Below are positions 44,828-53,380 of a stretch of 64,000 nucleotides of DNA, piece by piece (the stretch's first letter is position 1; each line of letters opens with the position of its first letter). The notes beneath the pieces are model-generated. The model had not been told where the DNA came from and searched no databases. It saw nothing but the letters and a program-made list of their open reading frames with translations. Source of the stretch: JBFHIZ01 sp041596215 (lineage in GTDB: Bacteria; Bacillota; Clostridia; Lachnospirales; Lachnospiraceae); NCBI GenBank assembly GCA_041596215.1, contig JBFHIZ010000001.1, positions 1-64,000 on the forward strand, written 5' to 3'. The position numbers and the translations under genes are program-made.

Positions 44828-44841
44828 GCGAAGGTGGTTTT

Positions 44842-45165
44842 ATGGTTCAAATAACCATACAGAAATCTAATCAAATTTGGAAAGGTTTTATTAGTAATGG
44901 CCATGCTGGATATCGTAAAGAAGGACAAGATATTGTTTGTGCTGCCATTTCTGTTTTAATTATCAATACAATTAATTCTATTGATACTTTTTTACCTAAA
45001 ACAAAATATCAAATAGATGAAGCAGAAGGTTATATTCATTTCACCTTAACTTGTATTCCAGATGAAAGAACAGAATTATTACTAAATTCCATGCAACTTG
45101 GATTAGAAGAAATTCAAAAACAATATAACAAAAAATATGTAAAACTCAAGTTCGAGGAGGTGTAG
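44842..45165 (+). CDS. prp: Ribosomal-processing cysteine protease Prp
   Basis: 107 residues (YsxB family). The catalytic pair is visible: H21 in NGHAGY and C33 in DIVCAAIS. Prp removes the N-terminal extension of L27 in Firmicutes, and the L27 encoded next does carry that extension, so the substrate is in the same operon. Its place between rplU and rpmA is diagnostic. Confidence 0.95.
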   Translation: MVQITIQKSNQIWKGFISNGHAGYRKEGQDIVCAAISVLIINTINSIDTFLPKTKYQIDEAEGYIHFTLTCIPDERTELLLNSMQLGLEEIQKQYNKKYVKLKFEEV

Positions 45166-45171
45166 TACATT

Positions 45172-45456
45172 ATGATGAAAATGAATCTTCAATTTTTCGC
45201 CCATAAAAAAGGAGTTGGTTCTACTAAAAATGGTAGAGATTCCGAATCAAAAAGACTAGGTGCGAAGAGAGCAGATGGACAATTCGTAAAAGCAGGCAAC
45301 ATTCTATATAGACAACGTGGAACTAAAATTCATCCAGGCGTAAACGTAGGCCGTGGTGGAGATGACACTCTATTTGCATTAATAGATGGAGTCGTTCGCT
45401 TCGAAAGAAAAGGCAGAGACAAAAAACAAGCTTCTGTTTATCCTTTAGAAAAATAA
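45172..45456 (+). CDS. rpmA: 50S ribosomal protein bL27 with Prp-cleaved extension
   Basis: 94 residues. It begins MMKMNLQFFAHKKGVGSTKN: a nine-residue leader ending LQFF followed by A, the conserved Prp cleavage motif, so the mature protein should start at A10. The remainder (NGRDSESKRLGAKRADGQFV) is standard L27, whose N-terminus reaches the peptidyl-transferase centre. Followed by a terminator. Confidence 0.96.
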   Translation: MMKMNLQFFAHKKGVGSTKNGRDSESKRLGAKRADGQFVKAGNILYRQRGTKIHPGVNVGRGGDDTLFALIDGVVRFERKGRDKKQASVYPLEK

Positions 45457-45471
45457 CGAATGAATAATCGG

Positions 45472-45501
45472 GCCTCAAACTTAGTTTGAGGCTCATTTTT
45501 T
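45472..45501 (+). terminator. Terminator after rpmA
   Basis: GCCTCAAAC (45472-45480), loop TTA, GTTTGAGGC (45484-45492), then TCATTTTTTC. Nine-bp stem. Confidence 0.85.
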
Positions 45502-45557
45502 CATTATTAACTATTCTTTATCAATCAACTTTATAAGAAATCATTCGAGGAAAAAAA

Positions 45558-46850
45558 ATGTTTGCAGATAGAGCAAAAATTACAATTAAAAGTGGAAAAG
45601 GCGGAAATGGACATGTGTCTTTCCGTAGAGAAAAATATGTCCCAAATGGCGGTCCTGATGGTGGGGATGGTGGAAAAGGTGGCGATGTTATATTTGTCGT
45701 TGAAGATGGACTAAATACCCTTTCTGAATTTCGTCATAAAAGACATTTCAAAGCAGAATCTGGCGAAGAAGGTTCAAGTCGAAATTGTCATGGAAAAGAT
45801 GGGTCCGATATAATATTAAAAGTACCTGCTGGAACAATTATTAAAGAAGCACTTACTGAAAAAGTAATTACCGACATGTCAGGAGATAATAAACGCTATG
45901 TTATTTTGCATGGTGGTCGTGGTGGACGTGGCAATCAACATTATGCAACACCAACTATGCAAGCTCCAAAATATGCACAACCAGGTCGTTCTTCGCAAGA
46001 AATAGAGATTCTATTAGAATTAAAAGTAATTGCCGATGTAGGGCTAATTGGCTTTCCTAATGTTGGAAAATCAACGTTGTTATCTAGAGTTACAAATGCC
46101 AAACCTAAAATTGCAAATTATCATTTTACTACATTGAATCCTAATTTAGGTGTTGTTGATTTAGATGGTAATGGCTTTGTAATTGCCGATATTCCAGGTT
46201 TAATCGAAGGAGCATCCGAAGGTATTGGACTTGGTCATGAATTCTTACGACACATTGAACGTACCAAAGTATTGGTGCATCTTGTTGATATTGCTTCAAC
46301 AGAGGGTCGAAATCCAATTGAAGATATTTATGCAATTAATAAGGAATTAACGAATTATAAAAAAAATTTAGAAAATAAGCCACAAATTATTGCAGCAAAT
46401 AAAACAGATGCCTTATATGTACCCCCTGGAGAAGAAGATCCTATTGATACCATAAAAAAAGAATTTGAACCAAAAGGTATCCGTGTTTTTCCAATTTCCG
46501 CAGTTTCCGGAAAAGGTATTAAGGAATTATTATATTATGTAAATGAAGTTCTTAAAAGTATCAAAGAGGAACCTATTATTTTTGAACAAGAGTACTTTTG
46601 TAATTTTTCTTCTTCTGTTTATGATTTGCCATATACGATTGAATATGATAAAAAAGAAGAAGAGTATGTTGTAGAAGGAAAACGTATCGAAAAAATGCTT
46701 GGTTATACCAATATTGAATCGGAAAAAGGATTTATCTTTTTTCAAAACTTCTTAAAAGAAAGTGGCATCATTGAAGATTTAGAAGAAATGGGTGTTGAAG
46801 AAGGAGATACAATAAAAATGTACGGATTAAAATTTGATTATTACAAATAA
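45558..46850 (+). CDS. obgE: GTPase ObgE/CgtA
   Basis: 430 residues. The glycine-rich Obg fold (FADRAKITIKSGKGGNGHVSF, GGDGGKGGDVIF) is followed by a GTPase domain with GFPNVGKSTLL, DIPGLIEG and NKTDAL, and a C-terminal OCT domain, the extra module of Gram-positive Obg. It acts in 50S assembly and stress signalling. The TTATAAG/GAGG site is near the ATG at 45558, with yhbY 38 bases downstream. Confidence 0.97.
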   Translation: MFADRAKITIKSGKGGNGHVSFRREKYVPNGGPDGGDGGKGGDVIFVVEDGLNTLSEFRHKRHFKAESGEEGSSRNCHGKDGSDIILKVPAGTIIKEALTEKVITDMSGDNKRYVILHGGRGGRGNQHYATPTMQAPKYAQPGRSSQEIEILLELKVIADVGLIGFPNVGKSTLLSRVTNAKPKIANYHFTTLNPNLGVVDLDGNGFVIADIPGLIEGASEGIGLGHEFLRHIERTKVLVHLVDIASTEGRNPIEDIYAINKELTNYKKNLENKPQIIAANKTDALYVPPGEEDPIDTIKKEFEPKGIRVFPISAVSGKGIKELLYYVNEVLKSIKEEPIIFEQEYFCNFSSSVYDLPYTIEYDKKEEEYVVEGKRIEKMLGYTNIESEKGFIFFQNFLKESGIIEDLEEMGVEEGDTIKMYGLKFDYYK

Positions 46851-46888
46851 AGCAACTGCAATTCTCATGCAATGGAGGGAACTAATCT

Positions 46889-47182
46889 ATGACAAGCAAA
46901 CAACGTGCTTACTTAAGAAGCTTAGCACAAACCACAGAACCAATCATGCAAATCGGAAAACAAAGCATTACCCCTGAAATTACAAACGCTGTTTCCGAAT
47001 GTTTTCATACGCATGAACTTATTAAAATATCCGTTTTAAAGAACTGTTTTGATGATCCAAAAGAAATTGGTAATAAACTTGCCGAACGTACGCATGCAAC
47101 ACTTGTACATGTAATTGGCAAAAAAATTGTACTTTATAAACCATTCAAAGAAAATCCTATCATTATATTACCAAAAAAATAA
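46889..47182 (+). CDS. yhbY: CRM-domain RNA-binding protein YhbY
   Basis: 97 residues, a single CRM (CRS1-YhbY) RNA-binding domain, associated with pre-50S ribosomes. Typical features are SKQRAYLRSLAQTTEPIMQIGKQ, HELIKISVLKNC and VHVIGKKIVLYKP. It has Shine-Dalgarno GGAGGG and lies between obgE and nadD as in many Firmicutes. Confidence 0.93.
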   Translation: MTSKQRAYLRSLAQTTEPIMQIGKQSITPEITNAVSECFHTHELIKISVLKNCFDDPKEIGNKLAERTHATLVHVIGKKIVLYKPFKENPIIILPKK

Positions 47183-47194
47183 GAAAGGGCACCA

Positions 47195-47785
47195 ATGAAA
47201 ATAGGTCTATTTGGAGGAACATTTGATCCCATACATAATGCGCATTTAAATTTAGCTTCCAAAATTTCAAAGGAATTTTCTCTTGATAAAATCATTTTTA
47301 TACCGAGTGGTAAATCATACTTTAAAAATAAAGTAACAGATAAATGGGTACGTTATCAAATGGTAAAACTTGCAATTGCTTCATATCCAAACTTTGAATT
47401 ATCCAATATAGAAACAAAAAGAATCGGTAATTCTTATGCGTGCGATACAATAAAAGCGTTTAAAAAAAATTATCCAGACCAAAACTTTTATTGGATTATG
47501 GGGAGTGATTCTTTTTTAGAGCTTTCCTCATGGAAAAACTATACTTATATACTAAAAGAAATTTCTATTATCGTATATATGAGACCGGGCGATGATTTCG
47601 CTTATATCCATTACCTTTCTGACCAATATCATAAAACCTATCAGGCATCGATTTCTATTGTTGAAAACACCAAATATGAGGTTTCTTCATCAGAAATCAG
47701 AGATGGTCTTCATGATAATCATTATATATCCGATGATTTACCAAAAGTTGTAGATGACTATATCAAAAATAATCATGTGTATTAG
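47195..47785 (+). CDS. nadD: Nicotinate-nucleotide adenylyltransferase
   Basis: 196 residues. The nucleotidyltransferase motif GLFGGTFDPIHNAHLNLA and the C-terminal VSSSEIRDGL match NadD, which makes deamido-NAD from nicotinate mononucleotide. IMGSDSFLELSSWKNY is the family's central motif. Shine-Dalgarno AAAGGG, and yqeK follows ten bases later. Confidence 0.95.
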   Translation: MKIGLFGGTFDPIHNAHLNLASKISKEFSLDKIIFIPSGKSYFKNKVTDKWVRYQMVKLAIASYPNFELSNIETKRIGNSYACDTIKAFKKNYPDQNFYWIMGSDSFLELSSWKNYTYILKEISIIVYMRPGDDFAYIHYLSDQYHKTYQASISIVENTKYEVSSSEIRDGLHDNHYISDDLPKVVDDYIKNNHVY

Positions 47786-47794
47786 GAGTATTAT

Positions 47795-48370
47795 ATGAAC
47801 CAAGAAGAAATTGAACTTGATTTAAAAACAAAACTGTCCACTGCTCGTTATCATCATATTCTAGGTGTATCTGCAGCAGCCGCAAACTTAGCAATTAACT
47901 ACACATACAATGTACGTTCTGCTATTCTTGCAGGTTTATTACATGACTGTGCAAAATGGATGAAACCTGAAGATATGCTTCAATATTGTAAAGATAACAA
48001 TATCCAAATTTCTGAAATTGAAGAACAAAGTCCAACCTTGTTACATGGTAAAATTGGCGCAGACCTTGCGAAAAAAAAATATCATATTGAAGACCCTGAA
48101 ATTTTACAGGCGATTATTTATCATACAACAGGCCGTCCTGATATGACAATCCTTGATAAAATCATATATATTGCTGATTATATTGAACCAAATAGAAAAA
48201 TGATAAAAGGATTATCCCAGATTAAAAAGACTGCTTATATTGATTTGGATCAAACCATTTGTATGATTTCTAAAGATACCTTAGAATATTTAAAAAAAAG
48301 GCAAAAGATTATTGATCCCTTAACAAAAGAAACCTATGAATACTATAAGGAGAATTTTACATGTCATTAG
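47795..48370 (+). CDS. yqeK: HD-domain hydrolase YqeK (diadenosine tetraphosphatase family)
   Basis: 191 residues, an HD-domain protein with RYHHILGVSAAAANLA, AGLLHDCAKWM and IIYHTTGRPDM, then IIYIADYIEPNR. YqeK-family proteins hydrolyse Ap4A symmetrically. Conserved between nadD and rsfS; its end overlaps rsfS by ten bases, so translation is coupled. Confidence 0.92.
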   Translation: MNQEEIELDLKTKLSTARYHHILGVSAAAANLAINYTYNVRSAILAGLLHDCAKWMKPEDMLQYCKDNNIQISEIEEQSPTLLHGKIGADLAKKKYHIEDPEILQAIIYHTTGRPDMTILDKIIYIADYIEPNRKMIKGLSQIKKTAYIDLDQTICMISKDTLEYLKKRQKIIDPLTKETYEYYKENFTCH

Positions 48371-48705
48371 AAAAAAAAATGCTACAAACAATCATTACTT
48401 CATTAGAAGATAAGAAAGCAGAAGATATAAAAACCATTGATATTTCTACTATTTGTTCCTTTTCGAATTATTTTATCATTGCGAATGGTACAAATAATAA
48501 TCAGGTACAAGCCATGGCAGATACCATTGAAGAAAATCTAAAACCACTTTACAAAGAAGAACACAAAGTAGAAGGATATCAAAAAGCAAACTGGATACTT
48601 TTAGATTATGGAAATATAATTATTCATTTATTTGATCGCGATAGTCGAGATTTTTATAAACTTGAAAAAATGTGGAAAGATGGCAAAATTATCACCACTC
48701 CTTAA
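48361..48705 (+). CDS. rsfS: Ribosome silencing factor RsfS
   Basis: 114 residues. RsfS binds L14 and keeps ribosomal subunits apart under starvation. Typical features are DISTICSFSNYFIIANGTNNNQVQAMAD, VEGYQKANWILLDYGNIIIHLF and the C-terminal FYKLEKMWKD. Last gene of the rplU-to-rsfS run, followed by a terminator shared with lexA. Confidence 0.95.
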   Translation: MSLEKKMLQTIITSLEDKKAEDIKTIDISTICSFSNYFIIANGTNNNQVQAMADTIEENLKPLYKEEHKVEGYQKANWILLDYGNIIIHLFDRDSRDFYKLEKMWKDGKIITTP

Positions 48706-48721
48706 TGCTTTCAAATATTAT

Positions 48722-48764
48722 GGTAATAAAAAAAAACAATCGTAAGATTGTTTTTTTTATTACC
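48722..48764. terminator. Bidirectional terminator between rsfS and lexA
   Basis: A long inverted repeat: GGTAAT, A-run, CAATC (48722-48741) against GATTG, T-run, ATTACC (48746-48764), loop GTAA, with one bulged base. A- and T-runs on the two sides allow use on both strands. It overlaps the lexA stop codon. Confidence 0.85.
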
Positions 48765-49377
48765 GCATATATCGAAAAACACCAAATACTTTTCCTAAAA
48801 TACGAACATCTTTTACTAATATTGGATCCATAGAATCATTTTCTGGTTGTAACCGAATATAATCTTTTTCCTTGTAAAAAGTTTTTACTGTAGCTGAATC
48901 ATCAATCAATGCAACGACCATATCTCCATTTCTAGCATCACATGTTTGTTCTACAAAAATTTGATCCCCATCAAAAATACCAGCATTTATCATGCTTTCA
49001 CCTTTGACTTTTAACACAAAACAGTGTGCATTTGGAGCCATATCCATAGGAATGGGAAAGTATCCATCAATATTTTCTTGTGCAAGTATTGGCTGACCAG
49101 CAGCAACCGTTCCTATAATAGGAATACTTGTTGTTTCACTTCGTAATAGTTGAAAACTATCATCAATAATTTCAATAGCTCTTGGCTTCGTTGGATCACG
49201 ACGAATATATCCATTTTTTTCTAAGGTTTCTAAATGAGAGTGAACACTTGAAGTCGATTTCAAATTCACTGCATTGCAAATTTCTCTAACCGATGGTGGA
49301 TACCCTTTACTAAAAATTTCTTCTTTCATATATTCTAAAATATCACGCTGTTTATTCGTTATTTTCTTTTGCTCCAT
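48760..49377 (-). CDS. lexA: SOS repressor LexA
   Basis: 205 residues from the ATG at 49377 (GGAGGG upstream); further upstream reading frame is non-coding. The N-terminal winged helix has PPSVREICNAVNLKSTSSVHSHL. Autocleavage site A93-G94 (TVAAGQP), catalytic S128 (KGESM) and K165 (ATVKTFYK) are intact, so it should self-cleave with RecA filaments. It is divergent from a YneA-like gene and shares a control region with two GAAC-N4-GTTC boxes. Confidence 0.97.
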   Translation of the reverse strand: MEQKKITNKQRDILEYMKEEIFSKGYPPSVREICNAVNLKSTSSVHSHLETLEKNGYIRRDPTKPRAIEIIDDSFQLLRSETTSIPIIGTVAAGQPILAQENIDGYFPIPMDMAPNAHCFVLKVKGESMINAGIFDGDQIFVEQTCDARNGDMVVALIDDSATVKTFYKEKDYIRLQPENDSMDPILVKDVRILGKVFGVFRYMR

Positions 49378-49393
49378 AAATATCTCCCTCCAT

Positions 49394-49422
49394 ATTATAA
49401 TATGAATTAACTTTACCATAAA
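49394..49422 (-). promoter_or_regulatory. Possible lexA promoter
   Basis: On the minus strand TTTATG (49422-49417), 17-base spacer, TATAAT (49399-49394). Start would fall close to the ribosome site, giving an almost absent leader. The -35 is weak, and a start further upstream near the SOS boxes is also possible. Confidence 0.35.
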
Positions 49423-49425
49423 AAT

Positions 49426-49492
49426 TATCAAAAAGCAAACATATATTCTGTTTATTTTTTTTAAAAAAAGAAAGTATGTTTGCTTTTTGATA
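49426..49492. repeat. 18-bp perfect inverted repeat in the lexA upstream region
   Basis: Arms TATCAAAAAGCAAACATA (49426-49443) and its exact reverse complement (49475-49492), 31 bases apart. The spacer is T- and A-rich. It lies between the lexA start and the SOS boxes. On the minus strand it resembles a terminator stem followed by AATTTTTATGG; it could also bind a regulator. Confidence 0.7.
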
Positions 49493-49533
49493 GAAAAACA
49501 GCACAAATATCTATATATATGTAAAATACCCCC

Positions 49534-49563
49534 TTGACATAAGAACACTTGTTCTTGTATAAT
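49534..49563 (+). promoter_or_regulatory. SOS-controlled promoter of the YneA-like gene
   Basis: TTGACA (49534-49539), 18-base spacer, TATAAT (49558-49563), both hexamers perfect. A LexA box fills the spacer, so a bound repressor would exclude RNA polymerase. Confidence 0.8.
49543..49554. promoter_or_regulatory. LexA (SOS) box 1
   Basis: GAAC-ACTT-GTTC, a perfect match to the Gram-positive LexA consensus, within AGAACACTTGTTCT. It lies inside the promoter spacer. Confidence 0.85.
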
Positions 49564-49572
49564 CTATTTACA

Positions 49573-49584
49573 GAACAGATGTTC
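49573..49584. promoter_or_regulatory. LexA (SOS) box 2
   Basis: GAAC-AGAT-GTTC, perfect, 30 bases after box 1 and just after the expected start site. A further half-site (TGTTCTG) follows near 49593. The cluster can control both divergent genes. Confidence 0.85.
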
Positions 49585-49616
49585 GTATCATATGTTCTGT
49601 TTAAGGAGGTAACAAA

Positions 49617-50006
49617 ATGAATTCAAATAATACCGTATCACCACAAACTTTATATCGAAAAAGAAGTATTCAAAAACAAAAAAGAAGAGAAGCACAACTG
49701 AGAGGAAGGCTTTTCCTTATTGCTCTTATTATAAGCATTCTTTTTGTTCTTTCCGGAATTTTTGGAACCTATTTTGCAAAAGCACAATCAACTGAAGAAT
49801 TAACGAATTATAAATATTATACACAAATCACTATTTCCTATGGAGAAAATTTATCAACCATAGCAGAAGAGTATATGGGAAAAGAGTATCCATCCATGCA
49901 ATCCTATATTGACGAAATATGCTCGATTAATAACATTGATAATCCCGATTCTATTTTAGAAGGGCAAACAATTATTGTTCCTTATTATTCAACAGAATTA
50001 AAATAA
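49617..50006 (+). CDS. YneA-like SOS cell-division inhibitor (LysM membrane protein)
   Basis: 129 residues: a basic cytoplasmic N-terminus (1-30), one membrane segment (about 31-52), and an extracellular LysM domain (about 66-122, ISYGENLSTIAEEYMG...ILEGQTIIVPY). YneA of B. subtilis has the same architecture, is divergent from lexA, and delays division during the SOS response; location, LexA boxes and topology all agree here. Shine-Dalgarno AAGGAGG. Sequence identity alone would not prove it, because LysM is common. Confidence 0.8.
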   Translation: MNSNNTVSPQTLYRKRSIQKQKRREAQLRGRLFLIALIISILFVLSGIFGTYFAKAQSTEELTNYKYYTQITISYGENLSTIAEEYMGKEYPSMQSYIDEICSINNIDNPDSILEGQTIIVPYYSTELK

Positions 50007-50013
50007 TATTATT

Positions 50014-51096
50014 TTATTCTGACGGGTTTTCGGGTTCTTTATCTTCACGTAAATGTACAATGGAAGCAGCTCGTCTACGATTTGCGTCATCTTGAGCTGC
50101 ATAGTGTTTTTTGGTTGTATTTACATCCTTATGTCCCAAAACATCGGCTACCAAGTAAATATCGCCTGTTTCACGGTATAGACTGGTTCCATAAGTACTT
50201 CGTAACTTATGAGGTGTTATTTTTTTTAAACTTGTAATATTTGATGCATATTTTTTAACTAGTTTTTCAATGGATCGAACTGCTAACCTTTGATTTTGCA
50301 AAGATAAAAACAAAGCATTTTCATGTCCTGTTTGTGGAATTATTTTCTTTCTTTCTTCTAGATAATCTAGTAATGCCTTTTCTACTTCCTTCCCAAAATA
50401 AACGATGGATTCATAACCACCTTTTCGGATAATTTTTATTCCATTAGAATGAAAATCAATATCCTCAATATCTAAACCAACACATTCCGATACACGTATT
50501 CCAGTTCCAAGTAGAAGAGTAAGTAGTGCCAAATCTCTTTTTTTTGTTTTCTTATGAAAGCGTAGCTGATTTTTTGTTAAATTTGTACCATTTTCTACTA
50601 AATTTAAAAGTCTAACCACTTCTTCTTGCTCTAGTCGAATAATTTCTTTTTCATGTAATTTTGGCATTGGAACGAGAGCAGCCACATTTTTTTCTATTTT
50701 TTCACAAAGAAAAAAATATTTATAAAAAGTACGTAAACTAGCTAATTTTCTGCTTTTACCACGTTCATCATTTGTTATTTCATTTCCATCTTTTTCGTAT
50801 ACCGTTAGGTATTCCAGGTATTCCTCAATATCTTCTCTGGTTAATTGATCCAACAAGGACAGTTTATATTCGGTGATTTTCATTTTATGACAAAATGGAT
50901 TTGTTTCATGCAAAAAATCAAAAAAAACATGTAAATCATAAGCGTACGCCAATTGTGTACGAATTTCCGTTGTTTCACGAATTCCTCGAAAAAATTCCTT
51001 ACAAAAAGGGGGGAGTAATGCTAATGTTTCTCTTAAACGTTTTGTATTCTCTATTTTCATTTTTTGATGATATGTTTTATTATTTTCTTCTTTCAT
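50014..51096 (-). CDS. Tyrosine recombinase (XerC/XerD-like)
   Basis: 360 residues. An N-terminal SAM-like core-binding domain (about 30-130) precedes the catalytic domain with the full active set R201, K225, H296, R299, H322 and Y332. This length and the lack of any phage or element genes around it favour a chromosomal Xer-type recombinase over a phage integrase. It is convergent with the YneA-like gene (7 bases apart). No dif-like site was identified nearby. Confidence 0.88.
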   Translation of the reverse strand: MKEENNKTYHQKMKIENTKRLRETLALLPPFCKEFFRGIRETTEIRTQLAYAYDLHVFFDFLHETNPFCHKMKITEYKLSLLDQLTREDIEEYLEYLTVYEKDGNEITNDERGKSRKLASLRTFYKYFFLCEKIEKNVAALVPMPKLHEKEIIRLEQEEVVRLLNLVENGTNLTKNQLRFHKKTKKRDLALLTLLLGTGIRVSECVGLDIEDIDFHSNGIKIIRKGGYESIVYFGKEVEKALLDYLEERKKIIPQTGHENALFLSLQNQRLAVRSIEKLVKKYASNITSLKKITPHKLRSTYGTSLYRETGDIYLVADVLGHKDVNTTKKHYAAQDDANRRRAASIVHLREDKEPENPSE

Positions 51097-51113
51097 AAAT
51101 TCCTCTGCAATTC

Positions 51114-51848
51114 CTATCTTTGTCTATCTATTTTCATTGGCCATCCTTTAATATTTCCATTTAAAATAGCTGTAAACATACGTTCCATTGTTCCGGGATT
51201 CTCTATATTCAGTTCTTTTAATAACTCTTTAACATATTGTCTTTTTGTATATCCATCCACTGGACATTGACTTTTTGCAATTTTCATATCATACATGCGA
51301 ATAAATCCAATAATGTCAATTTCTTTTACATACATTAATGGTCGAATAACCGTGATATCCATTCGATCCAAATATGTTTTTGGTGAAAAACTATGAAATC
51401 TACCTTCAAAAATTAAAGAAAGCATCATTGTTTCAATAATATCATCTTTATGATGTCCATAAGCCACTTTGTTGCATCCCATTTTTTTAATTTCATCATT
51501 TAACGCTCCCTTTCGCATCTTTGCACAAAGAGAGCAGGGGGAACCCTCCTTACGTTCTTTAAACACGATATCCGCAATTTGAGAAGTAACTAATTTATAT
51601 GGAACTTCTAATTCTTTACATAAAGTTTCTATCACTTTAAAATCTTGGTTTGCAAAACCCAAATCAATTGTAATTGCATATAATTCAAATCTTTTTGGAT
51701 AGAATCGTTGCAAACCTTTTAATGCATGTAACAATGCAATGGAATCTTTACCACCTGATATACCTACTGCAATTTTATCGCCTTCTTCAATCATTCCATA
51801 ATCATCCACAGCTTTTCTAACAAAACTCATTAATCGTTGTTTTTTCAT
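51114..51848 (-). CDS. ttcA: TtcA-family tRNA 2-thiocytidine synthetase-like protein
   Basis: 244 residues. PP-loop ATP-pyrophosphatase with SGGKDS at 31-36, cysteines C105/C108 (SPCSLCAKMR) and C195, the arrangement for an iron-sulfur cluster in TtcA-like enzymes that thiolate tRNA cytidine 32. YGHHKDDIIETMMLSL is also typical. The Gram-positive member may act on a different position. It ends 17 bases before the recombinase gene and is likely co-transcribed with it. Confidence 0.85.
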   Translation of the reverse strand: MKKQRLMSFVRKAVDDYGMIEEGDKIAVGISGGKDSIALLHALKGLQRFYPKRFELYAITIDLGFANQDFKVIETLCKELEVPYKLVTSQIADIVFKERKEGSPCSLCAKMRKGALNDEIKKMGCNKVAYGHHKDDIIETMMLSLIFEGRFHSFSPKTYLDRMDITVIRPLMYVKEIDIIGFIRMYDMKIAKSQCPVDGYTKRQYVKELLKELNIENPGTMERMFTAILNGNIKGWPMKIDRQR

Positions 51849-51956
51849 TTATTTCTCCAAATCTTTTTCTTTTCTTCTTTATTGCAAAATTCCAATTCCT
51901 ATTATACAATAAAACAGACGATTATAACAATAATGAAAAGATATTGGAGGATTACT

Positions 51957-53327
51957 ATGAAATTCAGGTGGGACAAAAAATACCTATATTGGGGCATTAC
52001 AATTTTTTTAACCATAGTAGCTTCTTTACTGTTTTATTATCTTTTGTTTTTTGGAAATTCCTTTCATGACTGGATTTCTAAAATTTTATTAATTTTATCG
52101 CCTATAATATATGGGTTATCCTTTGCGTTTATTTTAACGCCATTATTAAATGCATTAGAAAACAAACTAATTGCCCCTATACTAAAAAAAATCAGAAAAG
52201 AAAAAGCAAAAATAGAAGAGCATAAGAAGAGTATCCGAGCACTTTCAATTTTCATTACTTTTATCATAATCATTTTTATTATATATCAGTTAATTAATCT
52301 TATTATTCCCCAGATTATAACAAGTATTACTAGCATTGTTAATTCCTTTGATATCTATATGAGTAATTTATATCTTTGGTTAGAAGATTTATTAGATAAT
52401 TCCTCTGTTGCTGGAACATATATTATGGATACCTTGACAGATTCTTCCGATAGTTTAGAAATGTTTTTAAATTCTAAAATATTACCTTTGATACAACCCT
52501 TACTTAAAAATTTATCCATTGGGCTTTTATCTTTTTTAAAATCCTTTTGGAATATCATATTAGGGTTAATATTTGCAATCTATTTATTAGCAAATAAAGA
52601 AACCTTTGCTGGCCAGTCTAAAAAAATAATCTATGCAATTTTTACAAAGAAAAGAGCGAACACATTTATTAAAAGTATTCGTTATACTGGAAACACTTTC
52701 AATGGATTCCTTAGTGGGAAGTTGGTCGATTCTTTAATTATAGGCTTATTATGTTTCATTGGAACAACACTGTTAAATATACCATATCCAATATTAATTA
52801 GTGTAATTATTGGTATTACAAATATCATACCATTCTTTGGACCATATTTAGGTGCAATACCAAGTGCTTTATTAATACTTATGGTAAGTCCAATTCACTG
52901 TCTATACTTTGTTGTTTTCATTATTCTATTACAACAATTGGATGGAAATGTCATAGGACCTAAAATTCTTGGCGAATCGACTGGTTTAACTGGCTTTTGG
53001 GTGTTATTCTCAATCACTGTTTTTGGTGGCTTATTTGGCGTATTTGGCATGGTAATTGGTGTTCCAACTTTTGCTGTTATTTATGCACTTATTCGCAATA
53101 TTATTCATGCAATGTTAAAAAAGAAAAACATGCCATTAAACACGAGAGAGTACATCTTTGTAGATTATGTATCATCGGATTTGCAATTTATTCCTTTAGA
53201 ACCAAATTCACATAAAAGCAATAAACGTAAAAGTTCCTTTTTAAAATTTATTGCTTTTCTTAAAGAAAAAAGAAAACAGATCAAAAGAAAACGAAAAGAT
53301 AAAATAGATCGTAAAAATAATTCTTGA
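51957..53327 (+). CDS. AI-2E family transporter
   Basis: 456 residues from ATG 51957, with GGAGG six bases upstream; longer readings overlap the ttcA-side control region. About eight membrane helices, with the family-typical GNTFNGFLSGKLVDSLIIGLLCFIGT and PFFGPYLGAIPSALLILMV, QQLDGNVIGPKILGESTGL. The family includes TqsA and sodium/proton antiporters; substrate unknown. The C-terminal 60 residues are basic and cytoplasmic. A strong terminator follows. Confidence 0.88.
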   Translation: MKFRWDKKYLYWGITIFLTIVASLLFYYLLFFGNSFHDWISKILLILSPIIYGLSFAFILTPLLNALENKLIAPILKKIRKEKAKIEEHKKSIRALSIFITFIIIIFIIYQLINLIIPQIITSITSIVNSFDIYMSNLYLWLEDLLDNSSVAGTYIMDTLTDSSDSLEMFLNSKILPLIQPLLKNLSIGLLSFLKSFWNIILGLIFAIYLLANKETFAGQSKKIIYAIFTKKRANTFIKSIRYTGNTFNGFLSGKLVDSLIIGLLCFIGTTLLNIPYPILISVIIGITNIIPFFGPYLGAIPSALLILMVSPIHCLYFVVFIILLQQLDGNVIGPKILGESTGLTGFWVLFSITVFGGLFGVFGMVIGVPTFAVIYALIRNIIHAMLKKKNMPLNTREYIFVDYVSSDLQFIPLEPNSHKSNKRKSSFLKFIAFLKEKRKQIKRKRKDKIDRKNNS

Positions 53328-53337
53328 TCCGATAACA

Positions 53338-53380
53338 ATTAAAAATAGATGACACCTTAATGGTGTCATCTATTTTTAAT
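53338..53380. terminator. Terminator after the AI-2E-family gene
   Basis: Perfect 19-bp inverted repeat, 53338-53356 against 53362-53380, loop TTAAT, with A- and T-runs. The following ~130 bases to the FUSC gene stop carry only a 10-bp inverted repeat (CATCTATTCG at 53451 and its complement at 53477). Confidence 0.88.

Noticed and set aside
50014..51096. Tyrosine recombinase as the integrase of a mobile element
   Set aside because: No attachment repeats, excisionase or cargo genes are next to it, and the neighbours are housekeeping genes in ordinary order. A chromosomal Xer-type role is more economical.
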